The notes under the pieces: model-generated | The model's input: the letters and a program-made list of their open reading frames with translations, nothing else | Database searches by the model: none | Told to the model about the DNA's origin: nothing | Made by a program: the position numbers and the translations under genes | In this document: in pieces, positions 46,381-55,182 of the stretch | Numbering within the stretch: the stretch's first letter is position 1 | How the letters are laid out: each line of letters begins with the position of its first letter | From: Lysobacterales bacterium | GTDB taxonomy: Bacteria > Pseudomonadota > Gammaproteobacteria > Xanthomonadales > Rhodanobacteraceae | NCBI GenBank assembly: GCA_016721015.1 | Contig: JADKJL010000001.1 | Location: 1 to 64,000, forward strand | Direction: 5' to 3' | DNA: 64,000 nucleotides

Positions 46381-47091
46381 ATGAACCAGAAAGGCATCCG
46401 CATCGAAGGCTTGAGCAAGCGCTATGGCGAGGCCGACACCGCCGTGCATGCGCTCAAGGACGTCAATATGGAGGTCGGGCCGGGCGAGGTGGTCGGCCTG
46501 ATCGGACCGTCGGGTTCGGGCAAGAGCACCTTGCTCAAATGCCTCGGCGCGGTGATCGATCCGACCGCCGGGCGCATGCTGCTCGGCGACGAGGTGATCT
46601 ACGACAACGGCTGGAAGGTGCGCGACCTGCGCGCCCTGCGCCGCGACAAGATCGGCTTCGTGTTCCAGGCGCCGTATCTGATTCCGTTTCTCGATGCGAC
46701 CGACAACGTCGCCCTGCTGCCGATGCTGGCCGGCATGCCGAATGCCGCCGCGCGTGCACGCGCGCTGGAACTGCTGACCGCGCTCGACGTCCAGCACCGG
46801 GCCACGGCAATGCCATCGCAATTGTCCGGCGGCGAACAGCAGCGCGTCTCGATCGCGCGCGGTCTGGTCAACCAGCCACCGGTGATCCTTGCCGATGAAC
46901 CCACCGCTCCGCTCGACAGTGAACGCGCGATGGCGGTCGTGCGTATCCTCAATGACATGGCGCGCAAGTACGAGACCGCGATCATCGTCGTCACCCACGA
47001 TGAGAAGATCATTCCAACATTCAAGCGCATCTACCATATCCGCGACGGCGTCACCCACGAGGAGGCCGGCGAAGGCCGCTCGTTCGACTGA
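46381..47091 (+). CDS. ABC exporter ATPase (LolD/DevA-like)
   Basis: A 236-residue ATPase with Walker A GPSGSGKST, Q-loop FVFQAPYLIPFL, signature LSGGEQQRVSIARG, Walker B VILADEPTAPLDSE and switch VVTHDEK. The longer frame from 46228 is rejected because ATG 46381 gives the standard start MNQKGIRIEGLSKRYG. It completes the TetR-adaptor-permease-ATPase operon. Confidence 0.93.
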   Translation: MNQKGIRIEGLSKRYGEADTAVHALKDVNMEVGPGEVVGLIGPSGSGKSTLLKCLGAVIDPTAGRMLLGDEVIYDNGWKVRDLRALRRDKIGFVFQAPYLIPFLDATDNVALLPMLAGMPNAAARARALELLTALDVQHRATAMPSQLSGGEQQRVSIARGLVNQPPVILADEPTAPLDSERAMAVVRILNDMARKYETAIIVVTHDEKIIPTFKRIYHIRDGVTHEEAGEGRSFD

Positions 47092-47135
47092 ACATCACCC
47101 GCGAAACCTTTGCCCACTTCACCGGAGAAGCACCC

Positions 47136-47423
47136 ATGTCCAGCGTCGGCTACCACGAACCCTATGAAACGCTTTCCAGCGAAACCCGCGACATGCACCG
47201 TGCCATCGTTTCGCTGATGGAAGAGCTTGAGGCGATCGACTGGTACAACCAGCGCTGCGATGCCTGCGGCGATGAAACGCTGAAGAAAATCCTTGAACAC
47301 AACCGCGACGAGGAGAAGGAGCATGCCTCGATGCTGCTCGAATGGATCCGCCGCCGCGATCCGACGTTCTCGAAGGAACTCAAGGACTACCTGTTCACCG
47401 ACAAGCCGCTCACCCACGATTGA
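47136..47423 (+). CDS. Encapsulated-ferritin-like protein (EncFtn family)
   Basis: A 95-residue two-helix protein. LMEELEAIDWYNQR (residues 27-40) and HNRDEEKEHASMLLEWIRRR (55-74) match EncFtn closely, with Glu30/Glu32, Trp36-Tyr37 and the Glu60-x-x-His63 metal pair kept. EncFtn forms a ring-like decamer that oxidises Fe(II). Classical EncFtn carries a C-terminal peptide that loads it into an encapsulin shell; here the chain ends at FTDKPLTHD with no such tail, and no encapsulin gene is in the window. GGAGAAG precedes the ATG. It may be co-transcribed with the ABC genes. Confidence 0.88.
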   Translation: MSSVGYHEPYETLSSETRDMHRAIVSLMEELEAIDWYNQRCDACGDETLKKILEHNRDEEKEHASMLLEWIRRRDPTFSKELKDYLFTDKPLTHD

Positions 47424-47446
47424 ATCCGCGCCCGGGAGACATCCGC

Positions 47447-47848
47447 ATGAATACGCAGCAAACCCGTGACGTCTGGATCATGGCGATTTCCATCCTTGCC
47501 ATCGCCTTCGGCCTGCTCACGCTCAAGGAAGGCGGCAGCGTGTTGTTCGGTGGGGAGGCCGCTCGCGCGGCGGCCGGACACTACGTGCCGTTCGTGCTCT
47601 GGTTCAATTTCCTCGCCGGCTTCGCCTATGTCGTCGCCGGTGCGGGGCTCTGGTGGCGGCAACGCTGGGCGGCTTGGTTGGCCATCGCAATCGCGATAGC
47701 AACCGTATTCGTGTTTGCCGCATTCGCCATCCACATCGTCGGCGGCGGCGCCTGGGAACAACGTACGCTGATCGCGATGAGCCTGCGCAGCGGGGTCTGG
47801 ATCGCGATTGCCGCCATCGGCGTGCGCCGCCTGCTGCGCCGAGGTTGA
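47447..47848 (+). CDS. Small four-helix membrane protein, unknown function
   Basis: A 134-residue protein with four hydrophobic helices: VWIMAISILAIAFGLLTL, YVPFVLWFNFLAGFAYVVAG, WAAWLAIAIAIATVFVFAAF and an end helix SGVWIAIAAIGVRRLL. Helix 2 has a charged loop before it (GGEAARAAAGH). CGGGAGAC precedes the ATG. It is 23 nt after the EncFtn gene and may act in the same membrane or iron-handling setting, but I cannot assign a role. Confidence 0.7.
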   Translation: MNTQQTRDVWIMAISILAIAFGLLTLKEGGSVLFGGEAARAAAGHYVPFVLWFNFLAGFAYVVAGAGLWWRQRWAAWLAIAIAIATVFVFAAFAIHIVGGGAWEQRTLIAMSLRSGVWIAIAAIGVRRLLRRG

Positions 47849-47996
47849 CATCGCAGGCGCATCCAGGCCCACGATGCGTGTTGGCGAAGGCAAACCAGCA
47901 TCGATCCCGATGCGTCGTGGCAAGCCGACAGCGCGCTTCCATCACGCCCATGAATCGGACATGCTGCCTCGAAAACCATGCCGCCGCAGGAGAGCC

Positions 47997-48866
47997 ATGA
48001 TCGACCCCGCCGAACTCGAAGCGATGCAACAGGCGATCATGCACAGTGCGGCCTACCGGCTGGCCCAGAACGACGCCGAGTTCCTCAATAGCGATGACGC
48101 GCGCGCACTGCGTCTGCAACTCGAGCTGCTCAAGCCGGAACACGACCTGCGTGAGCAAGGCATCGCCTCGACGGTTGTCGTGTTCGGCAGCGCCCGCGTA
48201 TTGCCACGGGCGCAGGCGCAGGCCGAGCTTGCCGCCGCGGAGTTGGGCCTGGCGGCGGCCGGGGCTTCCGACCCGACGCCAGCGACCCGCATCGCCGAGG
48301 CCAGACGCCAGTTGGCTCAGGCACATTACTATGAAGAGGCGCGGCGATTCAGTCATCTCGTCTCGGCCCGTTTCCAGCGCGAAGGACGTCGCGATTTCGT
48401 CGTCGTCACCGGCGGTGGCCCGGGCATCATGGAGGCAGCCAATCGCGGCGCATATGAAGCCGGAGCGCGCTCAATCGGGCTCAACATCATCCTGCCGCAC
48501 GAACAGCGGCCAAATCCCTACATCAGCCCCGAACTGGCCTTCCGTTTCCACTATTTTGCATTGCGCAAGATGCACTTTCTAATGCGTGCACACGGCCTGG
48601 TCGCGTTCCCGGGCGGCTTCGGTACACTCGATGAGCTGTTCGATGTGCTGACCCTGGTGCAGACCGGCAAGATGCCGCGCATTCCGATCGTGCTGGTCGG
48701 CCGCGAGTTCTGGCATCGCGTGGTCGATTTCGACTATCTCGTCGAGCAGGGATTCATCAGCGTGAGCGATGTCGGCCTGTTCACGCGCGTGGACACGGCG
48801 GAGGAAATCGTCGCCGTGCTGGCATCCTTCGATCGCGAAACAGCACGCGGCGTTGACCGCTCATAG
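47997..48866 (+). CDS. LOG-family (TIGR00730-like) nucleotide phosphoribohydrolase
   Basis: A 289-residue protein with the LOG signatures GGGPGIMEAANRGAYEAG and PGGFGTLDELFDVLTLVQTG; the Rossmann start is TVVVFGSARVLPR. LOG enzymes hydrolyse purine nucleoside monophosphates to base and ribose-5-phosphate and make cytokinin-type products in some species. It has an N-terminal extension of about 55 residues compared with the short LOG type and belongs to the longer group. The ATG follows GGAGAGCC. Confidence 0.9.
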   Translation: MIDPAELEAMQQAIMHSAAYRLAQNDAEFLNSDDARALRLQLELLKPEHDLREQGIASTVVVFGSARVLPRAQAQAELAAAELGLAAAGASDPTPATRIAEARRQLAQAHYYEEARRFSHLVSARFQREGRRDFVVVTGGGPGIMEAANRGAYEAGARSIGLNIILPHEQRPNPYISPELAFRFHYFALRKMHFLMRAHGLVAFPGGFGTLDELFDVLTLVQTGKMPRIPIVLVGREFWHRVVDFDYLVEQGFISVSDVGLFTRVDTAEEIVAVLASFDRETARGVDRS

Positions 48867-48900
48867 CAGCCCGGCCGACCAAGGTCCGCCAGGCCGGTGT

Positions 48901-50292
48901 TCAATCGATCTTGATCGACTCAGCCATGCCGGGCAATTGGCAATCGAATCCCCTGGCTTGGAGGACCTCCTGCAGCTTGGCCATGCCGCGTTCGTATTCG
49001 CCGTGGACGAGGAAAACCCTGCGCCTCGGCGCGGCGCCGAGCCAATCAAGCAGGGCCGGCTGGTCGGCGTGGGCGGAGAATCCGTTGATCGTCCAGATCT
49101 GGGCATGCACCGCGATGTCGTGATTGAAGATCTGTACCGAAGCGGCGCCGTCGACGATGCGTCGCGCCAGCGTGCCTTCCGCGGCGTAGCCGACAAAGAC
49201 GACGCTGCTGCGCTCGCGCCAGAGGTTGTGCTTGAGATGATGGCGCACGCGTCCGCCGTTGCACATGCCCGAACCGGCCAGGATCACGGCACCGCTTTCG
49301 ATGCTGTTGATTGCCATTGATTCGCTGGTTTCACGGGTGAAATGCAGCCCTGGCATGTCGAACGGATCGCCATGTTCCAGCTCGGCGATGAAATCAAGGT
49401 CGAAGCATTCGGGATGTCTGCGGAAGATCTCGGTCGCCGAAATCGCCATCGGCGAATCGAGGAACACGCGCAGGTGCGTCGGCAACTGCCCGCTGCGGAT
49501 GCCCTGATGCAGGTAGTAGAGGATCTCCTGGGTACGCTCGAGGGCAAACGTTGGAATGATGACGTTGCCGCGCCTTGCATTCGTTTCGCGGATGGCCTGA
49601 TAGAGCTCCTCGACCGAATCGGGCACCGAGCGGTGCGGGCGATCGCCATAGGTGCTTTCCATGATGACGTAGTCGGCCGCCGGCGCCGGCATCGGATCGC
49701 GCACGATTGGCCGACCGGAATTGCCGAGATCGCCGGAAAACAACATGCGCCGCTGGATGTGTCCATCATCAAGTTCGAGCAGGATCGATGCCGAGCCGAG
49801 GATATGTCCGGCATCGAGAAAGCGCGCGTGAATGCCGTCGGTGATCCGCACCGTGTCGCCATAGGTCACATCGGGGGCGAAGAAATCGAGCGCATGCAGG
49901 GCATCGTCGATCGTGTACAGCGGATCCTCGGCGGGTTCGTCCTTGCGCTGTCGAGTCGCCGCGCGACGCGCATCCTGCTCTTGCAGGCTGGCGGCATCGA
50001 GCATGACCACGCGGGCCAGTTCGCGGGTGGCCGCGGTGGTGTAGATGCGTCCGCGAAAGCCACGCTTGACCAGCAGCGGAATGCGCCCGCAGTGATCGAG
50101 ATGGGCATGGGTCAGCAGCAGGGCGTCGATCGAAGCCGGGTCGAAATCAAACGGCTCGGCATTCGTCTTCTCGGTCTCGCGGCTGCCCTGGAACATGCCG
50201 CAGTCGATCAACACACGGTGACGATTGCAGATCACCAGATGACACGATCCGGTCACTTGTTTGGCAGCGCCGTGGCAGGCATAGATGATCAT
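48901..50292 (-). CDS. Beta-CASP metallo-beta-lactamase RNA exonuclease family protein
   Basis: A 463-residue protein. ATG 50292 is chosen because it begins with the family start MIIYACHGAAKQVTGSCHLV, and it overlaps the P-type ATPase stop by four bases. The zinc site is THAHLDHCGR (His62, His64, Asp66, His67), with DAGHILGSASILLE and FSGDLGNSGRPI as later motifs. The beta-CASP end has GSGMCNGGRVRHHL and GFSAHADQPALLDW. Such enzymes process RNA in a YSH1/CPSF73-like way. A truncated second copy lies at 42646-43110. Confidence 0.92.
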   Translation of the reverse strand: MIIYACHGAAKQVTGSCHLVICNRHRVLIDCGMFQGSRETEKTNAEPFDFDPASIDALLLTHAHLDHCGRIPLLVKRGFRGRIYTTAATRELARVVMLDAASLQEQDARRAATRQRKDEPAEDPLYTIDDALHALDFFAPDVTYGDTVRITDGIHARFLDAGHILGSASILLELDDGHIQRRMLFSGDLGNSGRPIVRDPMPAPAADYVIMESTYGDRPHRSVPDSVEELYQAIRETNARRGNVIIPTFALERTQEILYYLHQGIRSGQLPTHLRVFLDSPMAISATEIFRRHPECFDLDFIAELEHGDPFDMPGLHFTRETSESMAINSIESGAVILAGSGMCNGGRVRHHLKHNLWRERSSVVFVGYAAEGTLARRIVDGAASVQIFNHDIAVHAQIWTINGFSAHADQPALLDWLGAAPRRRVFLVHGEYERGMAKLQEVLQARGFDCQLPGMAESIKID

Positions 50293-52838
50293 GGGGCCTC
50301 GCTTGCAGGGAATGAGGAGTTGGGACCGCCGAACACACGAAGCGCGAGACGCAGTCCTTCCAGCCACAGGAAGGTCAGCACGAGCAGGATGGCCGCGCCG
50401 GCCAGACTCGGCATCGTCGGCAACGCAAGGCCCATCACGTCGCGCAGATAAGGCACGCTGATGGCCAGGGTCAGCACCAGCACGATGCCGACAAACATCG
50501 GCCGCAGCCAGCGATTGCGCAACGCGCTGTGTGCCATCAGCGAATGATCCGGATGGCGATTGGCCAGGATCAGGGCGAACAGTCCCAGAATGAGGGTGAT
50601 GAAGACCGCCGTGCGGCTCTGCGTGGCATCGATGCCAAGGCTGAGCATGCTGCCATAGCCGGCCAGCAGGACGACGGCCGCGCCGATGCCCTGGACGACG
50701 GCGATGCCGATATTGCCGGCGGCAAACGGCGAGGCGGCCAGCGCACGCGGCGGGCGCTGCATGATGTCGTCGGCTTCCGGCTCGGCCTCGAACACGATTG
50801 AGCAGGAGGGATCGATCAGCAATTCCAGCAGCACGATATGCACCGGCATCAGCAGCACCGGCCAGTGCAGCAGCGAGGGAATCAGGGTCAGCGCGATGAT
50901 CGGCATGTGCACGGCAAACACGAAGCGCGTCGCCTTGGTGATGTTGTCGTAGATGCGCCGGCCCTGGCGAATTGCCGCGACAATGCTGGCGAAGCTGTCA
51001 TCCAGCAGGACCAGCGCCGCCGATTCGCGGGCGACATCGGTGCCGCGCTTGCCCATGGCGATGCCGACATCGGCGGCCTTCAGCGCAGGCGCATCGTTGA
51101 CACCGTCGCCGGTCATCGCGACCACCTCGCCATCCTCGCGCAGCAGGCGCACGAGGCGCAATTTCTGTACAGGTTGCAAACGCGCGCAGACGTCGACATG
51201 GCGCAGACGTTCACGCAGGGTCTGATCATCGAGGGTATCGATCTCGACGCCGGTGATGACGTCCGGCCGCTCGCTGAGTCCGACTTCAGCGGCGATGGCC
51301 ATGGCCGTCGCCGGATGATCACCGGTCAACATGATGATGCGGATGCCGGCGCCGCGACATTCGGCGATCGCCGCCGGTACGTCAGGCCGCGGTGGATCGA
51401 CGAACCCGAGCAGACCGAGAAACTGGAAATCAAAATCATGCTGGCTGCGCGGCGGCGTCTTGCCCTGCCAGCGCCCACGCGCGACACCAAGCACGCGCAA
51501 GCCGCGCGCGGCCATGCGCTCGACCTGGGCAAGGATTTTTTCCTCACGAGCGCGATCCAGGTGGCACAGATCGACGACTGCCTCGGGGGCGCCCTTGGTC
51601 GCCAGCATGTGCTGCGTGGTCGCACCGATCGGAAACACCCGCGTCATCGCCAGGATGTCCGGCGACAACCCGTATTCGAAATCTGGCGACCATTCCGCGT
51701 GCACATGCTCGGTGCCGGTCAGCCAATGCAGACCAAACTGCTGGATCGCCTTCTCCATCGGATCGAAGGGATCGGCCGGCGTCGCCAGCATGGCGAACTC
51801 GACCATCTCGTGGAACGTCTCGGCGAGATCATCCGCGCCTTCGTGGACGAAAGCTGCATCCTCCAGTTGCAGCTCGGCAATCTGCATGCGGTTTTCGGTC
51901 AGTGTTCCGGTCTTGTCCACCGCCAGCACCGAAATCGCACCGAGCGCCTCGACCGCCGGCACGCGCCGGGTCAGCACCTTGCGTTGCGAGATTCGCCACG
52001 CACCAATGGCGAGGAACACGGTCAGGATGACCGGAATTTCCTCGGGCAGGATGGCCATGGTCAGGGCGATGCTGGCCAGCAGACTTTCCAGCAGGCCTTG
52101 CACATTCCACAACCAGTTGATGAGGAAATACAGTGTCGCCAGGGCCAGTCCGCCGATGGTCAGGTTGCGCACCAGCCTGCGCGAAGCCTGCTGCAATCCT
52201 GAAGGCGGCTCCTCGGTCGCAGCCAGCGCCTCGCCGATCTTGCCAACCGCCGTCGCGGTCGCTGTCGCGGTGACTTCAGCCAGACCGATGCCACGCGTCA
52301 CCAGGGTGCTCGCGAATAACAGGTTTCCCCCGGTTCCCGGCAACTTGGTCACCGGCACCGCTTCGCCGGTCAGCAACGACTCGTTGGCATCAAGCTGGCC
52401 ATCGATCAGCGTCGCATCGGCGGCGATGCGATCGCCTTCATGCAATACGAGCAGATCACCGACGACCACATCGCGGCCGGGGATGCGCACTTCCTCGCCA
52501 TCGCGCATGACCAGCGCACGCGGGGCGGACAGATCGCGCAGCGATTCCAGCGCGCGCTGGGTCTTGCGCTCCTGGGCCAGGGTGATGCCAATGACGACAA
52601 ACACAAAGGTCAGCAGGAAGCTCGCCTCGGCAGTATCGCCCAGGGCCAGATAGAGACCGCCGGCGACCAGCAGCATGAGGAACATCGGTTCGAGCAGAAC
52701 GCCGGCCACGATCTTGATCAGGGATTTGGGGCTGCTCCCAGGCAGCATGTTCGGACCGTTCGCGGCCAGCCGTCGGGCGGCTTCGTCCGCGCTCAGGCCG
52801 CGCAGATCGCCGATTGAAGGAGGGCGCGTCACGTTCAT
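50289..52838 (-). CDS. Cation-transporting P-type ATPase (P2, Ca2+/Mn2+-like)
   Basis: An 849-residue pump. ATG 52838 is chosen over the TTG two codons upstream. It shows the N-terminal cation-ATPase domain, SLLTGEAVPVTKLPG, the phosphorylation site DKTGTLTENRMQ near residue 307, MLTGDHPATAMAIAAEVG and GDGVNDAPALKAADVGIAMG, with eight or more helices. TM4 carries LTMAILPEEIPVILTVFLAI, a PEE(I/L)P site typical of P2 calcium-type pumps. It is co-translated with the MBL protein and is probably involved in divalent-cation or stress homeostasis. Confidence 0.92.
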   Translation of the reverse strand: MNVTRPPSIGDLRGLSADEAARRLAANGPNMLPGSSPKSLIKIVAGVLLEPMFLMLLVAGGLYLALGDTAEASFLLTFVFVVIGITLAQERKTQRALESLRDLSAPRALVMRDGEEVRIPGRDVVVGDLLVLHEGDRIAADATLIDGQLDANESLLTGEAVPVTKLPGTGGNLLFASTLVTRGIGLAEVTATATATAVGKIGEALAATEEPPSGLQQASRRLVRNLTIGGLALATLYFLINWLWNVQGLLESLLASIALTMAILPEEIPVILTVFLAIGAWRISQRKVLTRRVPAVEALGAISVLAVDKTGTLTENRMQIAELQLEDAAFVHEGADDLAETFHEMVEFAMLATPADPFDPMEKAIQQFGLHWLTGTEHVHAEWSPDFEYGLSPDILAMTRVFPIGATTQHMLATKGAPEAVVDLCHLDRAREEKILAQVERMAARGLRVLGVARGRWQGKTPPRSQHDFDFQFLGLLGFVDPPRPDVPAAIAECRGAGIRIIMLTGDHPATAMAIAAEVGLSERPDVITGVEIDTLDDQTLRERLRHVDVCARLQPVQKLRLVRLLREDGEVVAMTGDGVNDAPALKAADVGIAMGKRGTDVARESAALVLLDDSFASIVAAIRQGRRIYDNITKATRFVFAVHMPIIALTLIPSLLHWPVLLMPVHIVLLELLIDPSCSIVFEAEPEADDIMQRPPRALAASPFAAGNIGIAVVQGIGAAVVLLAGYGSMLSLGIDATQSRTAVFITLILGLFALILANRHPDHSLMAHSALRNRWLRPMFVGIVLVLTLAISVPYLRDVMGLALPTMPSLAGAAILLVLTFLWLEGLRLALRVFGGPNSSFPASEAP

Positions 52839-53038
52839 CCGCAATTTCTTCCGGCAGCTTGAACCAGGGCGTTCGAATCACCATCGTGCCTGTACCCATG
52901 CGTCATTTCCGCGTGGATGCGCAAGCACGTGGACAAGCTTCGCACAGAGCGGAGTGCGTATGTGTTGATCTGAATCAGCGGCCTACTCGAAACCATCCAT
53001 TAGCATGCCCCGAACCCCCGCAGTTATCCGGAGCCCCC

Positions 53039-53536
53039 ATGAAAATCAAGCGATTGGCGACCTTGCCACTGGCCATTCTGCTGGCTTCCGCACTTCCAGC
53101 GCTCGCCCAGCACGAGCATGAGCACGAAGGACATGAAGCCCACGCCGCGCCCAGCGCCCCCGCTGGCATACCCGAGGTGCGCTACGCCACCGATGCACCC
53201 TTGCGCGAAGGCATGGCGCGGATCAACGCCGCCCTTGGTGAGCTGGCGCACTACGAGATGGGTCACATGCCACAGTCCATTGCCATCGAGCGTGTCGATG
53301 CGATCAAGGACGCCATCGACTACCTTTTTGCCAATTGCAAACTCGATGCCCAGGCCGATGCAGCCTTGCACGGCATGCTCGTACCCCTGATCAACGGCGT
53401 CCAGGCGTTCAAGAAGAATCCGCAGGATCTTGCCAGCGTCGCGCAGATGCGCCAGGCCGTCGCCGACTATCCGCGCACGTTCGACGATCCGGCCTTTCCG
53501 CTGAAGGCACAGGACGACGCGCAGCACACGAACTGA
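53039..53536 (+). CDS. Secreted DnrO-like protein, His-rich N-terminus
   Basis: A 165-residue exported protein. The signal peptide (LATLPLAILLASALPALA) is followed by a His/Glu-rich segment HEHEHEGHEAH that could bind metal. The rest is helical (MARINAALGELAHYEMGHMP, VDAIKDAIDYLFANCKLDAQ) and contains only one Cys. The helical part resembles small periplasmic proteins annotated as DnrO in this order; that match is from memory and untested. It is divergent from the P-type ATPase, 200 nt away. Confidence 0.6.
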   Translation: MKIKRLATLPLAILLASALPALAQHEHEHEGHEAHAAPSAPAGIPEVRYATDAPLREGMARINAALGELAHYEMGHMPQSIAIERVDAIKDAIDYLFANCKLDAQADAALHGMLVPLINGVQAFKKNPQDLASVAQMRQAVADYPRTFDDPAFPLKAQDDAQHTN

Positions 53537-53540
53537 TCCG

Positions 53541-53816
53541 ATGAGTGATCCGATCCCCGCCTGGCAATGCATCGGCTGCGGTCGCATCGAAGCGCCACAG
53601 ACCTGCATCGGCGTGTGCCAGGACAAGAAGATCTTCCTGGTGACCATGCAGGATCACCAGGAAGCTCTCGACGCGATCCAGCAACTGATCGGCGAGATCG
53701 ACAGCATGCAACGGCTGCTCTCGCGCATTGCCCACACCACGCCGCGTGCCGGCCAATTCGAAGCCACCTGGCGCGCCTTCCAGGTCGACGCCAAGGCGTT
53801 GCTCGCGGACAAGTGA
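53541..53816 (+). CDS. Small zinc-ribbon protein, unknown function
   Basis: A 91-residue cytoplasmic protein, starting four bases after the stop of the secreted gene. Four cysteines at the N-terminus (CIGCGRIEAPQTCIGVC) form a likely zinc or metal ribbon, followed by two helices (QEALDAIQQLIGEIDSMQRL, FEATWRAFQVDAKALLADK). The spacing implies an operon with the DnrO-like gene. No function can be assigned. Confidence 0.7.
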   Translation: MSDPIPAWQCIGCGRIEAPQTCIGVCQDKKIFLVTMQDHQEALDAIQQLIGEIDSMQRLLSRIAHTTPRAGQFEATWRAFQVDAKALLADK

Positions 53817-53850
53817 TTCGGCGCGCGCACAGACGGGCATGGAACCTGCA

Positions 53851-54206
53851 GCCCTCGTGGGAGCGGCCTCAGCCGCGACGCGATCCGCAGCTCTCGTGCG
53901 AGCGGCTTCAGCCGCGACGCGATCCGCAGCTCTCGTGCGAGCGACTTCAGCCGCGATGCGATCCGTAGCTCTCGTGCGAGCGACTTCAGCCGCGATGCGA
54001 TCTGCCGCTCTCGTGGGAGCGGCGTGCCGGGGCGGCTCAGCCGGCTTCGGGCTCTCGTGGGAGCGGCTTCAGCCGCGATGCGATCTGCAGCTCTCGTGGG
54101 AGCGGCTTCAGCCGCGATGCGATCCACAGCTCTCGTGGGAGCGGCTTCAGCCGCGATGCGATCTGCAGCTCTCGTGGGAGCGGCTTCAGCCGCGATGCAT
54201 TGCTGC
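53851..54206. repeat. 39-bp REP-like tandem array (nine units)
   Basis: Nine units of about 39 bp, with consensus GGGAGCGGCTTCAGCCGCGA plus GCGATCTGCAGCTCTCGT. Unit 5 is divergent and longer. Each unit can form a short GCGGCTTCAGCCGC hairpin. Because 39 is a multiple of three, the array creates long open frames on both strands, which are artefacts. The element resembles REP sequences scattered in Xanthomonadales and Pseudomonas, here in head-to-tail form with no spacer, so it is not a CRISPR. Confidence 0.9.
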
Positions 54207-54286
54207 AAGCCGCCACCGGCCCACTGCCGGATCGCGCCTCCAGCAAAACGCCACTTCTCTTGGCAATCAAATGATGTCAAAAGATA

Positions 54287-54943
54287 ATGGCGTCCTCGCC
54301 TTCCGGCTGGATCACGGACGAAACGCTGATGCGCCATGTCGGACGCATTGCTGATTGGAACGACGAAAAGGGCTTCGGCTTTGTCACGCCAAACGGCGGC
54401 GGCGAACGCGCCTTCGTCCACATCAAGGCATTCGAAAAGCGCGGTCGACGCCCTGTCGATGGCGACCTGATTTCCTACGAGCCCATCGTCGATGAGCGGC
54501 GGCGTCTGAATGCAACGCGCATCAGGGCCGTGCTGATCCCTGCAAAATCGCCTTCGCTCCAGCGAACATGGTTGCCGCGCAGGATCATCGGAATCCTCGC
54601 CCTGCTGGCGTTCGCCATTGCCGCGTATCTGGGTCGGATTCCGCCCTTGGTGGCGTTGCTCTACGCGGGAATGAGCCTGATTGCCTTCGTTGCCTACGGC
54701 CTCGACAAATCCGCCGCAAGAACCCACCGCTGGCGAACTCAGGAAAGTACCCTGCATCTCTTTGAATTTCTGGGTGGCTGGCCTGGCGCATTGATCGCGC
54801 AAGGCAGCTTCCGCCACAAGACCCGCAAGCTGTCGTTCCAGATTGCGTTCTGGCTGGTCGTCGCACTCAATCTCGGTGGTCTTGCCTGGTTGATCGACAG
54901 CGGCCAGATCGAACTCATTCGTTGGCCACGGGATACGTTCTGA
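54287..54943 (+). CDS. Cold-shock domain plus DUF1294 membrane protein
   Basis: A 218-residue protein. The N-terminal cold-shock fold is seen in RHVGRIADWNDEKGFGFVTP and ERAFVHIKAFEKRGRRPVDG. The C-terminal DUF1294 domain has three or four helices with the family core FVAYGLDKSAARTHRWRTQE, HLFEFLGGWPGALIAQGSFR and HKTRKLSFQIAFW. The fusion is a known architecture for this pair. ATG 54329 (MRHVGRIADW) is an alternative start. Confidence 0.9.
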   Translation: MASSPSGWITDETLMRHVGRIADWNDEKGFGFVTPNGGGERAFVHIKAFEKRGRRPVDGDLISYEPIVDERRRLNATRIRAVLIPAKSPSLQRTWLPRRIIGILALLAFAIAAYLGRIPPLVALLYAGMSLIAFVAYGLDKSAARTHRWRTQESTLHLFEFLGGWPGALIAQGSFRHKTRKLSFQIAFWLVVALNLGGLAWLIDSGQIELIRWPRDTF

Positions 54944-54953
54944 CGGGCCGCTG

Positions 54954-55169
54954 TCAGGAGTCCGTTCGCTCCAGCGCAGCGCCCTTGTGCATGGCGATGT
55001 GATTGGTCTTGTCGCTTTCGATTTCGTACTGCGGATCGTCTTCGCTGCAATGGCGCGTGTAGCCTTTCCAGTCGAAATCGTGTTTGTGGATTTTCCTGAT
55101 CGTGCCGCTGACGTGGCCGGCCTCTGAATTCCAGCGCACGTGGTCACCGACCTTGAATGAGTTGCTCAT
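54954..55169 (-). CDS. DUF2945-family small protein (TUDOR-like, HVA1)
   Basis: A 71-residue protein. ATG 55169 is chosen because GAGGAG precedes it. FKVGDHVRWNSEAGHVSGTI and RKIHKHDFDWKGYTRHCSED match the DUF2945 fold, followed by PQYEIESDKTNHIAMHKGAA. It lies 13 nt downstream of the DUF488 gene on the same strand, so the two form an operon. Its role is unknown; the family is often linked with stress tolerance. Confidence 0.85.
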   Translation of the reverse strand: MSNSFKVGDHVRWNSEAGHVSGTIRKIHKHDFDWKGYTRHCSEDDPQYEIESDKTNHIAMHKGAALERTDS

Positions 55170-55182
55170 GATGATCTCCTCG

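Noticed and set aside
53851..54206. CRISPR array
   Set aside because: Units are contiguous with no unique spacers, and no cas operon is present; the Cas2-like gene at 40089 is 13 kb away and belongs to the SinR family.
53728..54354. Plus-strand frames of the SAALVGAASAAMR type
   Set aside because: These are translations of the tandem array, whose unit is a multiple of three.
53654..55147. Minus-strand frame of 497 residues
   Set aside because: It is opened by the 39-bp tandem array and runs antisense to three supported genes; the protein is a repeat artefact.
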